Shown here one piece after another: positions 1-9,560 of a stretch of 64,000 nucleotides of DNA. The translations under genes were made by a program, and so were the position numbers. This stretch comes from an uncultured Lachnospiraceae bacterium (GTDB lineage Bacteria; Bacillota; Clostridia; Lachnospirales; Lachnospiraceae). The notes beneath the pieces are model-generated. The model was not told where the DNA came from. It saw only the letters and a program-made list of their open reading frames with translations, and ran no database searches. Each line of letters starts with the position of its first letter. The first letter of the stretch is position 1. The stretch spans positions 141,904 to 205,903 of the forward strand of contig CAJTOL010000003.1 of the NCBI GenBank assembly GCA_910577645.1. The letters run 5' to 3'.

Positions 1-191
1 TGTTGCATTTTAACATCTGACCGGAAGATTGTCAAGCAGGTATTTTTTCGTCCATTACAAGTAGAAAATCATGCAAAGATTTTGTAAAAATTATACTAAA
101 TTGGTTTTTTTATACAAAAAGACTACCTAGACAAAAGGTTTTGTGATACAATTTAGCTATTAGTATTTATACATAACAGGGAGGAAATAAC

Positions 192-1400
192 ATGGCAAAA
201 GAAATGATTGCAATGCTTCTTGCCGGCGGTCAGGGCTCCCGTCTTTATGCGCTGACTCAGAAGCTGGCAAAACCTGCAGTTCCTTTTGGCGGGAAATATC
301 GTATCATTGATTTCCCTCTATCGAACTGTGTAAATTCCGGTATTGATACTGTAGGTATCCTTACCCAGTATCAGCCCTTGGTTCTCAACGAGTATATCGG
401 CAACGGGCAGCCCTGGGATTTAGACCGTCTCTACGGCGGCGTTCACGTTCTGCCCCCCTATCAGCAGGCATCCGGATCAGACTGGTACAAAGGCACCGCC
501 AATGCCATTTACCAGAATATCTCTTTTATTGAGCGTTACAATCCTCAATACGTAATTATCTTGTCCGGTGACCAGATCTGCAAGCAGGACTACAGCGATT
601 TCTTAAAATTCCATAAGGAAAAGAACGCCGAATTCAGCGTAGCGGTTATGGAGGTTCCCTGGGATGAAGCATCCCGTTTCGGCCTGATGGTTGCAGACGA
701 GAATGATAAGATCACCGAGTTCCAGGAGAAACCCAAGAATCCCAAGTCCAACCTGGCTTCTATGGGCATTTACATCTTTAACTGGGACATTTTAAAGAAA
801 TACTTAGTGGAGGACGAGGCAGATCCCAACTCCGAAAACGACTTTGGCAACAACATTATTCCCAATTTACTTCGGGACAGCCGCAATATGTATGCTTACC
901 ATTTCAACGGCTACTGGAAGGACGTTGGAACCATCTCCTCCCTCTGGGAAGCAAACATGGAGGTTTTGGATCCGGAGCACAGCGGTATCAATTTGTTTGA
1001 TGAAAACTGGAAAATCTACAGCCGAAACAGCGGTATGACCGGCCATCGGATTATCGGCAACGCTGTAGTGGAAAATTCCATGATTACCGACGGCTGCCGC
1101 GTGGAAGGCACTGTAAAACATTCTATCCTGTTTGCAGGCGTTAAAGTAGAGCCGGGCGCCGTAGTAGAGGATGCCGTAGTTATGGGCGGCACCACCATCA
1201 AAACAGGCGCTGTAGTAAAGCACTGTATCATTGCAGAAAACGCTGTAATTGGTGAGAACGCCGTAGTAGGCGCCATGCCTTCTGACAGCGAAAAGGGCGT
1301 TGCCACTATCGGCCCAGGCGTCTATGTAGGCGACAATGCCAAGATTGGTCCTAACGCAATGGTAAATAATAACGTAAAGGGTGGTGAAGAACAATGGTAA
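192..1400 (+). CDS. glgC: Glucose-1-phosphate adenylyltransferase, catalytic subunit
   Basis: Makes ADP-glucose from glucose-1-phosphate and ATP, the committed step of bacterial glycogen synthesis in the cytoplasm. The 402-residue product opens with the nucleotidyltransferase loop LLAGGQGSRL (residues 9-18) followed by KPAVPFGGKYR. It carries the GYWKDVGT substrate-site segment in the middle and ends in left-handed beta-helix hexapeptide repeats (about 290-390). A strong ribosome site (AGGGAGG) lies 8 bases before the ATG. The stop overlaps the start of the next gene, so the two are translationally coupled. In Firmicutes GlgC usually works as a hetero-oligomer with GlgD, which fits this neighbour. 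No glgA, glgB or glgP is visible nearby. Confidence 0.97.
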   Translation: MAKEMIAMLLAGGQGSRLYALTQKLAKPAVPFGGKYRIIDFPLSNCVNSGIDTVGILTQYQPLVLNEYIGNGQPWDLDRLYGGVHVLPPYQQASGSDWYKGTANAIYQNISFIERYNPQYVIILSGDQICKQDYSDFLKFHKEKNAEFSVAVMEVPWDEASRFGLMVADENDKITEFQEKPKNPKSNLASMGIYIFNWDILKKYLVEDEADPNSENDFGNNIIPNLLRDSRNMYAYHFNGYWKDVGTISSLWEANMEVLDPEHSGINLFDENWKIYSRNSGMTGHRIIGNAVVENSMITDGCRVEGTVKHSILFAGVKVEPGAVVEDAVVMGGTTIKTGAVVKHCIIAENAVIGENAVVGAMPSDSEKGVATIGPGVYVGDNAKIGPNAMVNNNVKGGEEQW

Positions 1401-2536
1401 ATTCCAACGCAAATGCTCTGGGTATCATTTTCCCAAACAGTTATGATGGTCTGGTACCGGAACTGGTAGGCGAGCGCCTTATGGCATCTATTCCCTTCGC
1501 AGGCCGTTACCGTATGGTAGACTTTATTTTATCCAGTATGGTAAACTGCGGAATTGACAATGTATCCATTATTGTCCGCAAAAATTACCACTCCCTTATG
1601 GATCATTTAGGTTCTGGCCGTGAATGGGATTTGGCCCGTAAAAATGGCGGCTTAAATATCGTTCCTCCCTTTGCAGAGAAAACGGTTAAGGTATATAATG
1701 GCCGTGTAGAGGCTCTTGCAAGCATTGTAGATTTCTTAAGGGATCAGAAAGAAAAATATGTGGTAATGTCCGATGCCAACACTGCGGTGAACTTCGATTT
1801 TAAGGCCATGTTAAATGCCCATATTGCAAGCGGTGCTGATGTCACCGTCGCCTACAAGGCAGAGGCCCTTCCCAGAAGCGCTGTGGAGAGCAATAACATC
1901 CATCAGGATTTATACTACACCTTAGACATTGAAGACGGCCGCGTAAAAAAGCTGAACATTAACGAAAAAACCGGAGACATTCAGAACTTCTCCCTGAATA
2001 TCTACATCATTGACAGAGAAATGTTAATCGAACAGATCCGAAACGCTTATGTTCACGGCCATATATACTATGAGAGAGACATTTTAGCCCCCCAGATTGA
2101 AACCTTAAATGTTCAGGCATTTGAGTTTACCGGCTATACGGCCCGTATCTGCGATATGAAGGGTTACTTTGATGAGAATATGAAACTTCTGGATTCCGCT
2201 AATCTGGATGCCCTGTTCTCCCCCAACCCCATTTACACCAAAATCCGTGATGACAACCCCACCCGCTACATTGAAGGCGCTAATGTAAAGAATATTATGG
2301 CTGCTGACGGCTGCGTAATTGAGGGCCAGGTAGAAAACAGTATTCTTTTCAGAGGCGTTAAGGTTGCTAAAGGGGCTAAGGTGAAAAACTGTGTGCTGAT
2401 GCAGGATACCGTTATTGAGGAAGGCGCAAGCGTAGAGTACATGATTACGGATAAGGACGTTACCGTCACCGCCGGCAAGGAGATGAAGGGTACAGACACC
2501 TATCCCGTTTATGTGGCCAAATATCAGGTAATTTAA
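1394..2536 (+). CDS. glgD: GlgD, regulatory ADP-glucose pyrophosphorylase subunit
   Basis: A GlgC paralogue of 380 residues with the same nucleotidyltransferase plus beta-helix layout. The N-terminal phosphate-binding loop (GGxGxRL in GlgC) is missing: the protein begins NALGIIFPNSYDGL. This is the known hallmark of GlgD, a largely non-catalytic partner that activates GlgC. It retains the AGRYRMVDF segment and the C-terminal hexapeptide repeats (about 270-350). The ATG lies inside the last codons of glgC (7-bp overlap), so equimolar synthesis is likely. A strong hairpin follows 75 bp downstream. Confidence 0.95.
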   Translation: MVNSNANALGIIFPNSYDGLVPELVGERLMASIPFAGRYRMVDFILSSMVNCGIDNVSIIVRKNYHSLMDHLGSGREWDLARKNGGLNIVPPFAEKTVKVYNGRVEALASIVDFLRDQKEKYVVMSDANTAVNFDFKAMLNAHIASGADVTVAYKAEALPRSAVESNNIHQDLYYTLDIEDGRVKKLNINEKTGDIQNFSLNIYIIDREMLIEQIRNAYVHGHIYYERDILAPQIETLNVQAFEFTGYTARICDMKGYFDENMKLLDSANLDALFSPNPIYTKIRDDNPTRYIEGANVKNIMAADGCVIEGQVENSILFRGVKVAKGAKVKNCVLMQDTVIEEGASVEYMITDKDVTVTAGKEMKGTDTYPVYVAKYQVI

Positions 2537-2611
2537 CCGAATGTCAAACGCGCCCGCCAAACTTTCATGTATGGCGGCGCGGAATGCCGGGCGCATGAAG
2601 TTCCTTCACAG

Positions 2612-2662
2612 AAAGGCCGTCGCTTACAAGATGGATTGTCACCTGTAAGCGGCGGCCTTTTA
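2612..2662. terminator. Terminator between glgD and the convergent glycosyltransferase gene
   Basis: Inverted repeat with arms AAAGGCCGTCGCTTACA and TGTAAGCGGCGGCCTTT around a 15-base loop, followed by TTTTATTA on the + strand. It sits between two converging genes and ends next to the stop codon of the minus-strand gene, so it probably serves both directions. Confidence 0.8.
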
Positions 2663-3991
2663 TTACCTGTCTCTGGCCTCGTCCACTGCCGCCAGTTCTT
2701 CCGGCGTGCAGATCTGGCGAAACTGCCTGGTCAGCTTGGGATACGGAAGTTTTCCCAAAACCATAACCAAAAACAGTCGATCTTTTCTGTTTTCCAAATT
2801 ATAGAGCTTCATCAGAAATCCGGCCACTGCCTGGGAGATCTTTTCTTCTGCTCCAGGGGATACATTGCTAAAGAAAGCTTTCACTAAAATCTCCAGAACT
2901 GTCGGTATATAGGGGTTTGCTTTCATCACTGTGGTGGCGGCAGAAACGCATCCAGTCAAATCTCCTATATGGTAATAGCCCTCCGCCAGATAAATCCATG
3001 CGTCCTGGAGCCGGCCGCTGGCTATCATGGAACGATCTGTTATTCCATATTGATCTAGTAGCTCAATACTTCGCTTAAAATGCTCTGCCGCTTTTGAATA
3101 ATTATGGTTATTTCTATAGTATTCTCCCAAAAGAAAATCAAAATCCGCATCCTTAGGGATCTTTTTCACTGCTTGATTATATACCTCAAGAAGCTCTGCC
3201 TCATCTGCCTCTAACTCCCGTAAGGTAACTATCAACCACTCAAAAGTGGTAACAGAACGGCTGTCTGTGTCCGGAATCCTTTCTGGCATATATTGGATTG
3301 CTTTGTAATACCACTCTCTGGCCTTTTCTTTCTCGCCAACTGTGCTATAAGAGTCCGCAAGGTAACCCATCATATCATAATTATCTGGTTTTTCCTCCAG
3401 CTCCTTTAAAATGATAGGAATATTGCGCCTCCCTTTTTGTCCCTGTCCGTCAGCCATTTCCCCATAGCCTGTGTGGAAAATAGAAAACTGACTGCAGGCA
3501 TCTACTACAGGCAGCGGGCTGCCGTCCACAGACAAGGTTTCATGAACACGATTCCGGTAACGCAGCTTTGGAGTATTCCGAAAAACGCGAATTTGAGTTC
3601 CTCCAGCCATTATTCTGCCTGTGTCTTCCATTTGAAGCCAGCTCATGGCTATTCCATAAAATCTTCTCCCTACTTTTGTAAGAAACTCCGGAAGCTTTGC
3701 CGCCTCCTCGTTACTTAAGTATTCGTCGGCGTCTAAAAATGCAATCCACTCTCCAGATGCCAAATCAATTGCATAGTTCTTTGCTGCTGAGAAATCGTCA
3801 ATCCAGGTAAAGTGATATACCTTGGCCCCCATAGACTTTGCAATTTCTACTGTCCTGTCTGTACTCCCTGTATCCACTACAATCTGCTCATATGCAATAT
3901 CCTTTGCCCAGGTCAGGGCTCTTGCAATATTCTTTTCCTCATTTTTTACAATCATACACTGAGAAATTTTAGGAAAACTCTTTCTATCCAT
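2663..3991 (-). CDS. Family 2 glycosyltransferase with TPR-like C-terminal half
   Basis: Predicted 442-residue cytoplasmic glycosyltransferase. Residues 9-100 form a GT-A fold: CMIVKNEEKNIARAL at the start, VVDTGSTDRT, and the metal/nucleotide-binding FLDADE at about 85-90. The remainder is helical with TPR-like repeats (about 180-400), as in the SPBc2/SunS-like and beta-1,4-glucosyltransferase-like group. A longer frame reaches 4036, but the ATG at 3991 is chosen because GGAGGAGAG lies just before it. Its position next to a chemoreceptor and a flagellar region suggests, but does not prove, a role in glycosylating flagellin or surface protein. The acceptor is unknown. Confidence 0.85.
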   Translation of the reverse strand: MDRKSFPKISQCMIVKNEEKNIARALTWAKDIAYEQIVVDTGSTDRTVEIAKSMGAKVYHFTWIDDFSAAKNYAIDLASGEWIAFLDADEYLSNEEAAKLPEFLTKVGRRFYGIAMSWLQMEDTGRIMAGGTQIRVFRNTPKLRYRNRVHETLSVDGSPLPVVDACSQFSIFHTGYGEMADGQGQKGRRNIPIILKELEEKPDNYDMMGYLADSYSTVGEKEKAREWYYKAIQYMPERIPDTDSRSVTTFEWLIVTLRELEADEAELLEVYNQAVKKIPKDADFDFLLGEYYRNNHNYSKAAEHFKRSIELLDQYGITDRSMIASGRLQDAWIYLAEGYYHIGDLTGCVSAATTVMKANPYIPTVLEILVKAFFSNVSPGAEEKISQAVAGFLMKLYNLENRKDRLFLVMVLGKLPYPKLTRQFRQICTPEELAAVDEARDR

Positions 3992-4019
3992 CCTCTCTCC
4001 TCCGCTCTTTTCTATGTGA

Positions 4020-4100
4020 CAAAAGGGATGAGACAAAATGAAATAAAACGGACAGTCATAATAAAAAGACCGGTAATCTCATTTTGCCGCATCCCCTTTT
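4020..4100 (-). terminator. Terminator of the chemoreceptor gene
   Basis: Long inverted repeat: AAAAGGGATG plus AAAATGA on one side, TCATTTTG plus CATCCCCTTTT on the other. It lies just beyond the chemoreceptor stop at 4114. On the minus strand the stem ends in a short T-rich run. Confidence 0.7.
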
Positions 4101-4113
4101 ACAAGGTTCTCAA

Positions 4114-5892
4114 TTAATATTTGCTGTAATCCACATTTGAATCTTCCTCCGCCACCGGTTCTCCGTAGGAGCCAGCCCCAATCATATTCTGACTGCTTCT
4201 TAAACGAACCGTGCTTACCAGGCGTTTTAACACCTGAGCCTGAGAAGAAAGCTCTTCACTGGCAGCAGCAGACTGCTCGCTGGTAGCAGAATTTGACTGT
4301 ACTACGCTGGAAATCTGCTCAATGCCAATGGTAACCTGATTGATAGCTTTTGCCTGATGTTCGCTGGCCTCAGAAATCTGATTAATAATCCTGGTTGCTT
4401 CCTTAGCGCCTTCAACAGCCTGAAGCAGAGACTTTGCAGTCTCGTCTGCAATCCGGGTACCGTTTTCCACCGCCTTAATAGAACGCTCAATCAAGGCTGA
4501 TGTATTCTGGGAAGCCTCGGCGGACTTGCTGGCCAGGTTACGCACCTCATTTGCCACTACGGCAAAGCCTTTGCCGGCAGCTCCGGCCCGGGCCGCCTCT
4601 ACCGCTGCATTAAGGGCCAGGATATTGGTCTGGAAAGCAATATCCTCAATCGTCTTAATAATCTTGCCGATCTCTCTGGAGCTGCCGCTGATATCAGTCA
4701 TAGCCTCCATCATCTCTTCCATCTTCTTGTTGCTTACCTGCATACCCTCGCCTACCTCATTTGCCTTAAGGCTGGCGGTTCTGGCCACCTCAGCGTTGGT
4801 ATTTACCTGCTGGGAAATAGAATTAATGGAAGAAGAAAGCTCTTCTACCGAACTGGCCTGCTCGGTAGAGCCCTGAGCCAGAGCCTGGGCTCCATTGGCA
4901 ACCTGCTCCGCTCCGTTTGATACCTGTTCTGCAGAAGTGCCGATCTGGTAAAAGTTTTCATTCATCTTATCTGCAATTTTGTTAAAGGAAACCAAAAGAG
5001 GGTAAAATCCTCCGGTGTATTCACCCGGGCAGACAGATTCCACTGTATAATCGCTGGCAGCAAGCTTTGCCAAAAATGCATTCTCGTCATCTATAATTGC
5101 TTTTAGCTTCCGTACCAGTTCCTTCATCTGAGCAGACAATACTCCCAGCTCATCCTGAGAGTTGTAATCCAGCTGAATATCCAGGTTGCCCTGAGCCATC
5201 TTGACAGCTGCATTTTTAATCTCTTCCACCGGTCTGTGGATACTCTTTGCGACTGCCGCAGCCACCATCAGGCCAAAAGTGATTACCATCACTACCAGAA
5301 CAATGGAAATCCCAACGGAAACCCGATAAAGCAGGGCGCTGTCCTCCCCTGCCTCATAGGCCCCTGTGGAATTATAATCAGTCAGGGTATCTAAGGCTTT
5401 TGTCATTGCATTATAAGCGGTCATTGCCTCATTATCCAAAATCTCCATAGCCGCGTCATAGTCACCCTTATTTGCAGCATCTATCATTCTGTTATGGACA
5501 GTCAGATATTCATTCCATCTGCTGGTTACCGCATTAATATATCCGATATCTTCCGTCTCATCAGGATCTACTGAAGCAGTATAGCGATCAACCGCTTCCT
5601 GAATCCGGCTTTTTAAGGCATTCATCTCTGTGTCAGCCATGCTTCGCTTGGATTCTGTATCCGCAGTTATGTATCTCAACTCATTAAGATGGAAATCAGA
5701 AATATACGTATCCACTGCTCTGGACTCATTTATGCCGGTAAGCCAGCTGCCTACAATATCTGCAGTATCTCTGTTCATCCGTCCCATCAAAGTAAAAGAG
5801 CATAGAGCAATAATTACCATTCCGACTATTGCCACGCCACTCATAAAAAATAACTTCGCAGAAATCTTCATGTTCTTAATCCAAGTATTCAT
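4114..5892 (-). CDS. Methyl-accepting chemotaxis protein (4HB sensor, HAMP)
   Basis: Transmembrane chemoreceptor of about 592 residues. Order: TM1 (about 14-34), an extracytoplasmic four-helix-bundle sensor (about 35-185), TM2 (about 190-212), HAMP (about 212-264), then the MA signalling coiled coil, with the highly conserved hairpin tip IEDIAFQTNILALNAAVEAA around residues 415-435. The tip binds CheA/CheW. There is no C-terminal pentapeptide tether for CheR (it ends NVDYSKY). Three ATGs lie in a row. The third is chosen because GGAGG sits 6 bases upstream of it. The ligand cannot be inferred. The cheA operon is divergent on the other side. Confidence 0.95.
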   Translation of the reverse strand: MNTWIKNMKISAKLFFMSGVAIVGMVIIALCSFTLMGRMNRDTADIVGSWLTGINESRAVDTYISDFHLNELRYITADTESKRSMADTEMNALKSRIQEAVDRYTASVDPDETEDIGYINAVTSRWNEYLTVHNRMIDAANKGDYDAAMEILDNEAMTAYNAMTKALDTLTDYNSTGAYEAGEDSALLYRVSVGISIVLVVMVITFGLMVAAAVAKSIHRPVEEIKNAAVKMAQGNLDIQLDYNSQDELGVLSAQMKELVRKLKAIIDDENAFLAKLAASDYTVESVCPGEYTGGFYPLLVSFNKIADKMNENFYQIGTSAEQVSNGAEQVANGAQALAQGSTEQASSVEELSSSINSISQQVNTNAEVARTASLKANEVGEGMQVSNKKMEEMMEAMTDISGSSREIGKIIKTIEDIAFQTNILALNAAVEAARAGAAGKGFAVVANEVRNLASKSAEASQNTSALIERSIKAVENGTRIADETAKSLLQAVEGAKEATRIINQISEASEHQAKAINQVTIGIEQISSVVQSNSATSEQSAAASEELSSQAQVLKRLVSTVRLRSSQNMIGAGSYGEPVAEEDSNVDYSKY

Positions 5893-6039
5893 CATCATCC
5901 TCCATATTAACGCTGCGTATTACACTCTCTTTCTGCCGCCTTTTCTAATGAAAAATGCACAAGACCCTCATGTATATACTTAAGATTCAGTATAGCATAT
6001 TGCCCCCTGAAAATCCACACAAAAATTCAACATTTTTTT

Positions 6040-6068
6040 CTTATATATTTTTCAGTTGTGTCGATAAA
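6040..6068 (+). promoter_or_regulatory. Sigma-28 (FliA)-type promoter of the cheA operon
   Basis: CTTA at 6040-6043, a 17-base spacer, then TCGATAAA at 6061-6068, about 50 bases before the cheA start. The spacing is identical to that found upstream of flgM, both flagellin genes and fliD. The -10 resembles the known sigma-28 element (CCGATAA). The -35 differs from the textbook TAAA. Confidence 0.75.
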
Positions 6069-6118
6069 TGATATATGGTATTATGTTTTATAAAGCTTAA
6101 AAAGGCGGTGTAAATAAA

Positions 6119-8221
6119 ATGAATAATAATATGGAAAGTATGCTTGACACCTACCTGTATGAGGTTAATTCCCTTTTGGATTCTCTGGACGAGATGCTGG
6201 TAGCAGATGAAAAGGTGGGGGATTTTTCCACCGATGATGTAAATGAGATTTTCCGAATCATGCACACCATCAAAGGTTCTTCCGCCATGATGGAATTTGG
6301 CTCTCTCTCCACCATCGCCCACCATATAGAGGATTTATTCTTCTATATCCGCGATAAGGGAATTGATTCTTTGGATGCAGAGCAAAAGAAAGAACTTTTT
6401 AACCTGATGTTCCGCTCCGAGGATACTCTGCGAGGTGAGGTGGCAAAGGTTGAAAGTGGATCTCCCCTGTCTGAAAATATTGACTCTTTTGCTGAAGAAA
6501 TCAATGTTTTCCTGAAAAAGATCAGCAATGCCTCTTCAGGAGCTGCTGCAGATTCTTCTGAAAGCCAGCCTGAACCGGCGGCTTCCGACAGTCCTTCTAT
6601 GGACAGCTCCCTTCCCGAGGATGATAAGGCTGCATGCTTTTTGCATATTTTCCTGGATGAAGGCATAGGCATGGAGAATCTTCGGGCCTTTATGATTGTC
6701 AATTCCTTAAAAGAATGTGGAATCGATCTTCGCTATTACCCCTCAGATTTGGAAACTAACTCTGATACCTGCCAGGAAGTTATCGAAAACGGTTTCTTCC
6801 TTGCTCTTGATACCAAAGATATGGCAGGTCAGGCTGTAGCCGTTCTTCAATCTCAAAACCACATTCGTTCTTATGAGCAGATAGATGTTCCGGAAAAGGC
6901 TCCGGACAAAAAACCTGAGGCTTCCGCTGATTCCGGTTCACAGTCAGCCAAGGCTGCCGCTCCCAAGGCAGATGCCGCTCCTCAGGCGAAACCTGCCGCT
7001 CCCCAGGCTTCTCATGCTCCTGTTAAGCAGAGTCTTCTGAGCGTAAATTTACAGAAGTTAAATAATCTGATTGATATTGTAGGAGAAATCGTCATTACCG
7101 AGTCCATGGTTACCTCTTCTCCTGAGCTGCAGCTTCTTCCCAGAGATAGCTTTGACAATTTTATGAAGTCAGGCAGGCAGCTACGCAAGCTCACTGACGA
7201 CCTTCAGGATATTGCCATGTCCCTGCGAATGGTTCCCATATCCGGCGTATTCCAGAAGATGAACCGAATCGTCCGGGATATGAAGCAGAAACTTAACAAG
7301 GACGTACGTCTCACCATTATCGGAGAGGAAACTGAAGTAGATAAGACCATTGTAGACAGTATTCAGGATCCTCTGATGCACATTATCCGTAACAGTATGG
7401 ATCACGGCATTGAGGAGACTGTAGAGGAACGTATCCGGGCAGATAAGGATCCCCAGGGAGAGATTATTTTATCTGCATCACATACCAGCAGTGAGGTTAT
7501 TATCTCCGTTTCTGATGACGGAACCGGTATTGACCCCGACAAGCTGCTTGCCAAGGCACGGGATAAAGGTCTGCTTACCAAGCCGGAGAGTGAGTACTCC
7601 AGAAAAGAAGCTTTGATGCTGATTATGCTTCCCGGTTTTTCTACCAACCAGACCGTTACCGAGTTTTCCGGCCGTGGCGTAGGCATGGATGTTGTAAAGA
7701 AAAATGTGGAATCCGTAGGCGGAACCATCTCTCTTTCCAGTGAACCCGGAAAAGGAACCACTACTACTTTAAAGATTCCTCTTACTCTGTCTATTGTAGA
7801 CGGTATGAAGGTTACAGTGGGAAGCTCCATTTTTACTATCCCCATTTCCAATATCCGTCAATCCTTTAAGGTAAAGGCGGAGGATATTATTCTGGATGAG
7901 TGCGGCAATGAAATGGTGCAGTGTATGGATAGCTTCTATCCTATTGTCCGTCTCCACAACTTCTACAATCTGGAGACTCAGGTTACTTCCATGGAGGATG
8001 GTATTCTTCTTTGGGTAGAGGCCAGTGATCGTTCTTACTGCCTGTTCGTAGACGATCTCCTTGGAGAGCAGCAGGTAGTAGTAAAGCCTCTTCCTGTTTT
8101 CCTTAACCGCTACAGCTTAAAGACCTACGGTATTATTGGCTGTACTATTTTGGGAGACGGAAATATCAGCATTATCTTGGATATCCTTGGCCTGCATACT
8201 GCTGCCATTGATAACAAATAA
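6119..8221 (+). CDS. cheA: Chemotaxis histidine kinase CheA
   Basis: Autophosphorylates in response to receptor arrays and passes phosphate to CheY and CheB. Domains: HPt P1 with phospho-acceptor His49 in FRIMHTIKGSSAMM, a divergent P2-like CheY/CheB-docking domain (about 155-250), an Ala/Pro/Lys linker (about 255-305), the P3 dimerisation helices (about 308-375), and the HATPase P4 with N box IIRNSMDHGIE, G1 VSDDGTGID and G2 GRGVGMDVV. A C-terminal CheW-like P5 follows (about 565-695). At 700 residues it is of normal length. AAGGCGGTG precedes the ATG by 9 bases. First gene of a cheAWRB operon. Confidence 0.98.
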   Translation: MNNNMESMLDTYLYEVNSLLDSLDEMLVADEKVGDFSTDDVNEIFRIMHTIKGSSAMMEFGSLSTIAHHIEDLFFYIRDKGIDSLDAEQKKELFNLMFRSEDTLRGEVAKVESGSPLSENIDSFAEEINVFLKKISNASSGAAADSSESQPEPAASDSPSMDSSLPEDDKAACFLHIFLDEGIGMENLRAFMIVNSLKECGIDLRYYPSDLETNSDTCQEVIENGFFLALDTKDMAGQAVAVLQSQNHIRSYEQIDVPEKAPDKKPEASADSGSQSAKAAAPKADAAPQAKPAAPQASHAPVKQSLLSVNLQKLNNLIDIVGEIVITESMVTSSPELQLLPRDSFDNFMKSGRQLRKLTDDLQDIAMSLRMVPISGVFQKMNRIVRDMKQKLNKDVRLTIIGEETEVDKTIVDSIQDPLMHIIRNSMDHGIEETVEERIRADKDPQGEIILSASHTSSEVIISVSDDGTGIDPDKLLAKARDKGLLTKPESEYSRKEALMLIMLPGFSTNQTVTEFSGRGVGMDVVKKNVESVGGTISLSSEPGKGTTTTLKIPLTLSIVDGMKVTVGSSIFTIPISNIRQSFKVKAEDIILDECGNEMVQCMDSFYPIVRLHNFYNLETQVTSMEDGILLWVEASDRSYCLFVDDLLGEQQVVVKPLPVFLNRYSLKTYGIIGCTILGDGNISIILDILGLHTAAIDNK

Positions 8222-8236
8222 TTGGAGGAATAAGCC

Positions 8237-8695
8237 ATGTCAGAAGAATTAACTTATATTAATGAATCGGAGATTCAGTCCTCCGTTGAGCGCTGCCTCA
8301 CCTTTGAGTCCGGAGGCCTGGTGATGTTTCTCAGTACCAATTTTGTCATTGAGATTATCAATGATCATTCCATCACCCCTCTTCCTCTGGTTCCCCCTTA
8401 TATTAAAGGGATTATCAACCTGAGAGGTCAGATGCTGCCTATCGTGGACATTCGCGCCCGTATGGGCAAGCCTCAGGCAGAATATACTTCCAAAACCTGT
8501 ATTGTAGTTCTGGAAGTTGATTCTGTTCCTTTTGGTATTATTGTAGATTCTGTCCGTCAGGTAATGGACATTGATTTGCAGGATGTACGGCCGATTCCCG
8601 TAAAACGGCAGGAAGAGCTGTTAAATGGTATGGTAACCCTGGAAGACGGCAGTGTTTTAATGTCCTTTGACTGCAGATCTCTATTTGTATATTAA
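8237..8695 (+). CDS. cheW: Chemotaxis coupling protein CheW
   Basis: 152-residue SH3-like adaptor that bridges chemoreceptors and CheA. Family signature residues are visible: ITPLPLVPPYIKGIINLRGQ in the first half and FGIIVDSVRQVMDI in the second. It starts 15 bp after cheA with GGAGG before the ATG. The N-terminal 25 residues are an extra acidic extension before the conserved core. Confidence 0.96.
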   Translation: MSEELTYINESEIQSSVERCLTFESGGLVMFLSTNFVIEIINDHSITPLPLVPPYIKGIINLRGQMLPIVDIRARMGKPQAEYTSKTCIVVLEVDSVPFGIIVDSVRQVMDIDLQDVRPIPVKRQEELLNGMVTLEDGSVLMSFDCRSLFVY

Positions 8696-8708
8696 AAGGA
8701 GTGGTTCC

Positions 8709-9557
8709 ATGTTTACTTTATCGGATTCGGATTTTGTCCGTCTTTATACGTATATTAAACAAAATTACGGTATTGATCTAAGCAAGAAAAAGCAGCTTAT
8801 TGTAAGCCGTCTCAGTAATACTATTTCACATCAGGGCTATGCCAGTTTCTCTCAATATGTAGATGAGATTCTTTCCGGCAAAAATAAAGATATGGTAACT
8901 GCCCTCTTAAACAAGCTGACTACCAACTATACCTACTTTCTCCGTGAGGAGGAGCATTTTCAATATTTAAACAGCACTGTCCTTCCCGCTCTTGCCAAAA
9001 AGCATGAGCGGGATAAGGTTCTTTCTATCTGGAGCGCCGGATGTTCTTCCGGAGAAGAACCTTATACTATTTCTATCTATTTGAAGGAATTCTTTGGCGC
9101 CAATGCTTCCCAGTGGGATACCAGAATCCTTGCTACGGATATTTCCCAGCAGATTCTTAATACTGCCCGAAATCCTCATTATAATGGAGAAGCTCTGGAA
9201 CGAATGCCTGCTACCTGGAAGCAGAAATATTTTACCAAAACCGGATCTGATTCCTATACCATTGCCCCCATTATCAAGCAGAACGTTATCTTCCAGACGT
9301 TTAACCTGATGAATCCTATTCATTTTAAGCGCTCTTTTGATTTAATTTTCTGCCGCAACGTTATGATATATTTTGACCAGCCCACCAAAGATGCCTTGGT
9401 TCGCCGTTTTTTCAACGCCACGGTTCCGGGCGGTTATCTTTTTATCGGTCACTCTGAGGGGCTTAGCAAAACCGACTGTCCCTATGAGTATATTATGCCT
9501 GCGATTTACCAGAAAACTTCCTCTTCTTTTTCTGGTTCGCGGCTGCAGAGAGGTTAA
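8709..9557 (+). CDS. cheR: Chemoreceptor methyltransferase CheR
   Basis: SAM-dependent methyltransferase (282 residues) that methylates receptor glutamates for adaptation. The N-terminal helical domain is followed by the SAM-binding motif WSAGCSSGEEPYT and a later DLIFCRNVMIYF motif, both typical of CheR. The frame is open from 8667, but the ATG at 8709 is preferred because AAAAGGAG lies 8 bases before it; the earlier ATG lies inside cheW. Neither chemoreceptor in the window carries a CheR-binding C-terminal pentapeptide. Confidence 0.95.
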   Translation: MFTLSDSDFVRLYTYIKQNYGIDLSKKKQLIVSRLSNTISHQGYASFSQYVDEILSGKNKDMVTALLNKLTTNYTYFLREEEHFQYLNSTVLPALAKKHERDKVLSIWSAGCSSGEEPYTISIYLKEFFGANASQWDTRILATDISQQILNTARNPHYNGEALERMPATWKQKYFTKTGSDSYTIAPIIKQNVIFQTFNLMNPIHFKRSFDLIFCRNVMIYFDQPTKDALVRRFFNATVPGGYLFIGHSEGLSKTDCPYEYIMPAIYQKTSSSFSGSRLQRG

Positions 9558-9560
9558 GCA

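Noticed and set aside
60..165. Possible sigma-A promoters before glgC (TATACT near 95, TACAAT near 146)
   Set aside because: Neither has a clear -35 at correct spacing, so I did not call one.
867..1412. Long minus-strand frame opposite glgC
   Set aside because: Antisense shadow of the beta-helix repeats; no ribosome site and no sensible composition. The same holds for long antisense frames opposite fliY, motB, fliH and the cell-wall-repeat genes.
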